Positions 61,667 through 64,000 of a stretch of 64,000 bases of DNA are shown here, one piece after another. Below the pieces are notes generated by a model. The model was not told the origin of the DNA and did not search any database. It saw only the letters and a list, made by a program, of their open reading frames with translations. Source of the DNA: an uncultured Clostridia bacterium (GTDB lineage Bacteria > Bacillota > Clostridia > Christensenellales > Borkfalkiaceae); the NCBI GenBank assembly GCA_934248055.1, contig CAKQKI010000005.1:1-64000 (forward strand). Direction: 5' to 3'. Within the stretch, counting starts at the first letter, position 1; every line of letters begins with the position of its first letter. The translations under genes were made by a program, and so were the position numbers.

Positions 61667-62884
61667 ATGACTTCGGCAAAAACTTTCGATTTCAAAAAAG
61701 CGGCGCAGCATCTTGCCGCAGGCGGCGATACAGAAATATGCGTTTCGGGCGTATACGACGCCGTTTACGCGCTTTCCGTCAAATACGGAAAAGACAAAAA
61801 GGCGTTTATAACCGCAGATGAAGCGGATTACGTAAATTTCGGCGCGGCTGCGGTAAAAGCGGTCAAAGACGCGGGCGCGGAATATTCCGTAATTCTTTCC
61901 GACGGCGAAACGAACGGCGATATGAGCGAACTTATGAATTTCGCGGGGGGATACGTAATCGTTTTAAGCGGCGGCGACGTATTTTCTCTTTCTTTATTTT
62001 ACGCCGATAAATACGGCGCGGACTGTCACGCGGTCGTTTCCGTTCCCGCGCAAAGCGGGCTTTTTACGGGAAAAATAAGCGTATATCGCGGCAACGTTCC
62101 GAAAAAGTACTCGGTAAAACCCCCGCGCACGGCGATTGTCGATCTTTCTTTATCGAGCAAGCGAAACCCTTCGGATTATTCGGAAGCGTATATTTCGTCC
62201 GTTTCGTTACTGCTTTCTCTTATAGATTACAAAATGCGTATTCTCGTTTCGGGCGAGAAGTTTGACGGAAAAGTTTACGAAGATTTAAAACGCGCCGCGC
62301 TTTACGGTATAAATTTTCGCGGATACGAAAATTATAAAGACGTTTTACTGTTTTCTTCCCTGCTTACGGAAGCGGTAAAATCCGCAAGCGATTCCGTAAC
62401 CGACTGCGCCGCCGAACTTTTTTCGGACGTTCTCGTTCCGCTCTGCCCCGATCTTAACAACGGCGAAAGAAAACTTACGGCTTTTAAAAAACTTTCCGCC
62501 GCGTATCATTTTTTCTTTTCAAACGATTTTTCGGATTTTACCGCGGTTGCCGATTATAATTCCGACCTTTTCGCGCTTAAAAAAATAACGGGGCGTAATT
62601 TTATAGAAAACGTGTGCGTTATAAGCCCGCGCAGGCGTTATCTTATATCCGAAGTGCTTGAAAGAACCAAAAAAGGGTTGAAAAGCGAAACGGCGGCTAT
62701 TCTTCTTAACCTTGAAAAAATAATCGCCGCGTATCTTTTTCTCGACAAAAAAGGCGGCAAAACGGAGTCTGCGGATTATTTCGGAGTTAAAACGGCTATG
62801 AAACTTTCGCCGTATCTTACCGATAAAACCACCGTTTTAAGCGTTATGCGCGATTTCGGTCTGCTATTTTCCATAAAACTTTAA
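61667..62884 (+). CDS. Glycerol-1-phosphate-dehydrogenase-like protein, degenerate
   Basis: This 405-residue protein resembles the Fe-ADH/G1PDH fold only in outline: an N-terminal Rossmann half with GGYVIVLSGGDVFSLSLFYADK (NAD-binding GG.D stretch), then CHAVVSVPAQSGLFTGKISVYRGNVPKK followed by PPRTAIVDLSL, which matches the layout of the family's PTAPS.DGY.S segment and P..VI.D. The typical metal-binding His/Asp residues in the C-terminal half are not evident. It is translated 1 bp after the PHP-like gene. A pseudo-enzyme or altered-substrate dehydrogenase is possible. Confidence 0.45.
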   Translation: MTSAKTFDFKKAAQHLAAGGDTEICVSGVYDAVYALSVKYGKDKKAFITADEADYVNFGAAAVKAVKDAGAEYSVILSDGETNGDMSELMNFAGGYVIVLSGGDVFSLSLFYADKYGADCHAVVSVPAQSGLFTGKISVYRGNVPKKYSVKPPRTAIVDLSLSSKRNPSDYSEAYISSVSLLLSLIDYKMRILVSGEKFDGKVYEDLKRAALYGINFRGYENYKDVLLFSSLLTEAVKSASDSVTDCAAELFSDVLVPLCPDLNNGERKLTAFKKLSAAYHFFFSNDFSDFTAVADYNSDLFALKKITGRNFIENVCVISPRRRYLISEVLERTKKGLKSETAAILLNLEKIIAAYLFLDKKGGKTESADYFGVKTAMKLSPYLTDKTTVLSVMRDFGLLFSIKL

Positions 62885-62928
62885 AAAATTTTATCTGAAC
62901 CCGTATATAAAAAATTAAAAACGTCAAC

Positions 62929-62962
62929 AATCCTTACCGAGATGAATTCGGCAAGGATTTTT
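62929..62962 (+). terminator. Terminator-like hairpin that also holds the next gene's ribosome site
   Basis: AATCCTTACCGA (62929-62940) pairs with TTCGGCAAGGATT (62947-62959) and is followed by TTT. It ends the upstream pair of genes. The AAGGA of the 3' arm (62953-62957) sits 7 nt before the ATG at 62965 and would serve as its ribosome site, so the hairpin masks translation when formed. Confidence 0.6.
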
Positions 62963-62964
62963 AT

Positions 62965-63336
62965 ATGTTAAAAAATTTTTTCGCGGTTATTTCGGCGGCG
63001 GGGCTTTTGTTTTTATCTTCCGTTCTGCCGACGGGAAAATCCGTAATTTCGATAAACGGAAAATCGGGCGGCGTGTTTTCGGAAAGCGAAACGGCGTTTT
63101 TATGCGACGGGTTTTCAAAGTCTTTTCCCGAAAATTACGATTATTCTTCTTTAGTTAAAAGCCTTGGCGGAAAACTCGTAGCAAAAGAAATCTTAAAAGA
63201 TTCGATAAACTATTATTACTATTCCGAACGGCTTCCGAAACGCGAAGTTTTGAAAGGAAAAGCGGTAAATCTGCACGTTTCGGCAGGAAAAAACCGCGTG
63301 ATTATCGGAACTCCGATAATTTATTGCGGATATTGA
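62965..63336 (+). CDS. Small exported protein upstream of the SpoIIQ-like gene
   Basis: This 123-residue protein has a signal-peptide-like N-terminus (hydrophobic about 4-20) and no known motif. Its ending, RVIIGTPIIYCGY, and the position directly upstream of a SpoIIQ-like gene recall YwmB-type proteins of the spoIID/spoIIQ neighbourhood, but it is about half the usual length and I do not count it as YwmB. No spoIID is seen. The ribosome site lies inside a terminator-like hairpin. Confidence 0.4.
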   Translation: MLKNFFAVISAAGLLFLSSVLPTGKSVISINGKSGGVFSESETAFLCDGFSKSFPENYDYSSLVKSLGGKLVAKEILKDSINYYYYSERLPKREVLKGKAVNLHVSAGKNRVIIGTPIIYCGY

Positions 63337-63375
63337 AAAAAAGTCGCGCTTAATACATATTACGGAGGTTTTAAA

Positions 63376-64000
63376 ATGTCTAAAAACAGCAAAGCAGTAA
63401 ATTTTATAAGAAAAAACGCGTATTATTTCGTGTTTATTGCATGTCTTGCGGTACTTACGGTAATAACCGTCGCGCTCGTGATAGCGGCAAACAATCCGTC
63501 TGAACCCGTCGGCAACGATAAGGTGATAGAAAAACCCGAAGAACCGGATAATCCCGAAAATCCCGGCACGCAGGAAGAACCCGATAAACCCGACAAACCC
63601 GAAGAACCCGTGGCTTCGGTTATAGTTTTCGATATGCCCGTTAAAAACGCCGCCGTCATCAAAGAGTACACCGACAGCGTGGTTTATAACAAAACTCTCG
63701 GTTTATACACGGGGCATAAAGCAATAGATTTCGGCGCGGAAGCGGGAACGGAAGTCACGTCGGTTTACGACGGCGTTATAGAATCGGTAACCACGGGAAA
63801 AATAGAAGGAACGACGGTGGTTATCGATCACGGCAAAGGTCTTAAAAGCGTGTACAACTGCATCGACGCCGACGAAACGCTCAAAGAAGGTCAGACGGTT
63901 AAAAAAGGCGAAGTTATAGGCGTCGTTTCGCTCAACAACAAAACCGAATATAAAGACGGCGCGCACCTTCATTTCGAAGTTACCGAAAACGGAACGAAAG
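63376..64000 (+). CDS. M23/LytM-domain membrane protein, SpoIIQ-like (cut by window end)
   Basis: At least 208 residues are visible; the C-terminus lies beyond the window. One transmembrane helix (about 17-36), a Pro/Glu/Lys-rich linker (about 45-75) and an M23 LytM domain from about 105. Both zinc-binding motifs are intact: GHKAIDFG (first HxxxD) and HLHFEV (second HxH). B. subtilis SpoIIQ has lost catalytic residues, while many Clostridia keep them. SpoIIQ forms the SpoIIIAH-Q channel around the forespore. A strong GGAGG site precedes the start. Alternatively a vegetative cell-wall hydrolase. Confidence 0.75.
   Translation, partial: MSKNSKAVNFIRKNAYYFVFIACLAVLTVITVALVIAANNPSEPVGNDKVIEKPEEPDNPENPGTQEEPDKPDKPEEPVASVIVFDMPVKNAAVIKEYTDSVVYNKTLGLYTGHKAIDFGAEAGTEVTSVYDGVIESVTTGKIEGTTVVIDHGKGLKSVYNCIDADETLKEGQTVKKGEVIGVVSLNNKTEYKDGAHLHFEVTENGTK

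Noticed and set aside
62965..63336. YwmB assignment for the small exported protein
   Set aside because: The ending and position are suggestive, but the length is about half and the core motifs are not recognised.
1..64000. Phage, integrase or restriction/defence islands and tRNA genes
   Set aside because: I saw no integrase, phage structural genes, restriction or known defence genes, and no cloverleaf in the gaps I read; only the two small MITE-like elements look mobile.

Overview
The window looks like part of a chromosome from an uncultured, probably gut-associated, spore-lineage Firmicute (Clostridia). The reasons are a Spo0A-family regulator, a Veg homologue, a SpoIIQ-like LytM protein, a tryptophan T-box leader, many sigma-A promoters with 17-bp spacers, purine-rich Shine-Dalgarno sites and moderate GC with strong NNC/NNT and 'gcg/tcg' codon habits. 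I cannot name the genus from sequence alone.

Layout. 0-0.3 kb: a strong leftward promoter whose leader resembles an rRNA-operon leader; the operon itself would lie outside the window. 0.3-2.3 kb: a CaCA cation exchanger, a 360-bp MITE-like element (1345-1704) inserted just upstream of it, and a TerB-like gene. 2.3-6.5 kb: a two-ATPase/one-permease ABC exporter operon, divergent from its likely TetR repressor, with duplicated palindromic operators between them. 6.58-6.88 kb: a second MITE-like element with 25-bp inverted ends.

6.9-23.7 kb: a Gram-positive glycan-utilisation locus, all on the minus strand. It holds a GH78-like enzyme, two DUF4091/GH123-like proteins, a ROK regulator, two small secreted jelly-roll proteins, a complete sugar ABC importer (binding lipoprotein plus two permeases, no ATPase) and a 1037-residue modular lipoprotein with nearly identical internal repeats.

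24-45.5 kb: a long, tightly overlapping capsule/exopolysaccharide operon read leftward from a promoter at about 45.65 kb. It contains an initiating phosphoglycosyltransferase, several GT4 enzymes, a deacetylase, Ugd, Wzy, Wzx, a pyruvyltransferase, an Fe-S F420-hydrogenase-beta-like protein, WecB, the CapE/CapF/CapG set for UDP-L-FucNAc, LicD and a terminal CDP-type/racemase module. The central part (about 31.9-42.4 kb) is visibly more AT-rich, as expected for a serotype-variable region. 45.8-49.6 kb: a BspA-like LRR lipoprotein and a large membrane protein ending in a ribosomal-protein-L15-like domain.

50-64 kb: mostly conserved housekeeping and developmental genes: a membrane GGDEF protein, a Spo0A homologue lacking the phosphoacceptor aspartate (Gly at residue 56), an acidic zinc-ribbon protein, Veg, a cytidylate-kinase-like protein, a GT2-TPR protein, an EamA transporter, a GH20-like enzyme, TrpB2 under a Trp T-box, HU, a PHP-like protein paired with a degenerate G1PDH-like protein, a small exported protein and a SpoIIQ-like LytM protein cut by the window end.

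The items most worth follow-up are the Gly56 Spo0A, the two MITE-like elements (one carrying an outward promoter into the exchanger gene), the L15-domain membrane protein, the degenerate PHP/G1PDH pair and the glycan locus with its repeat-expanded lipoprotein.
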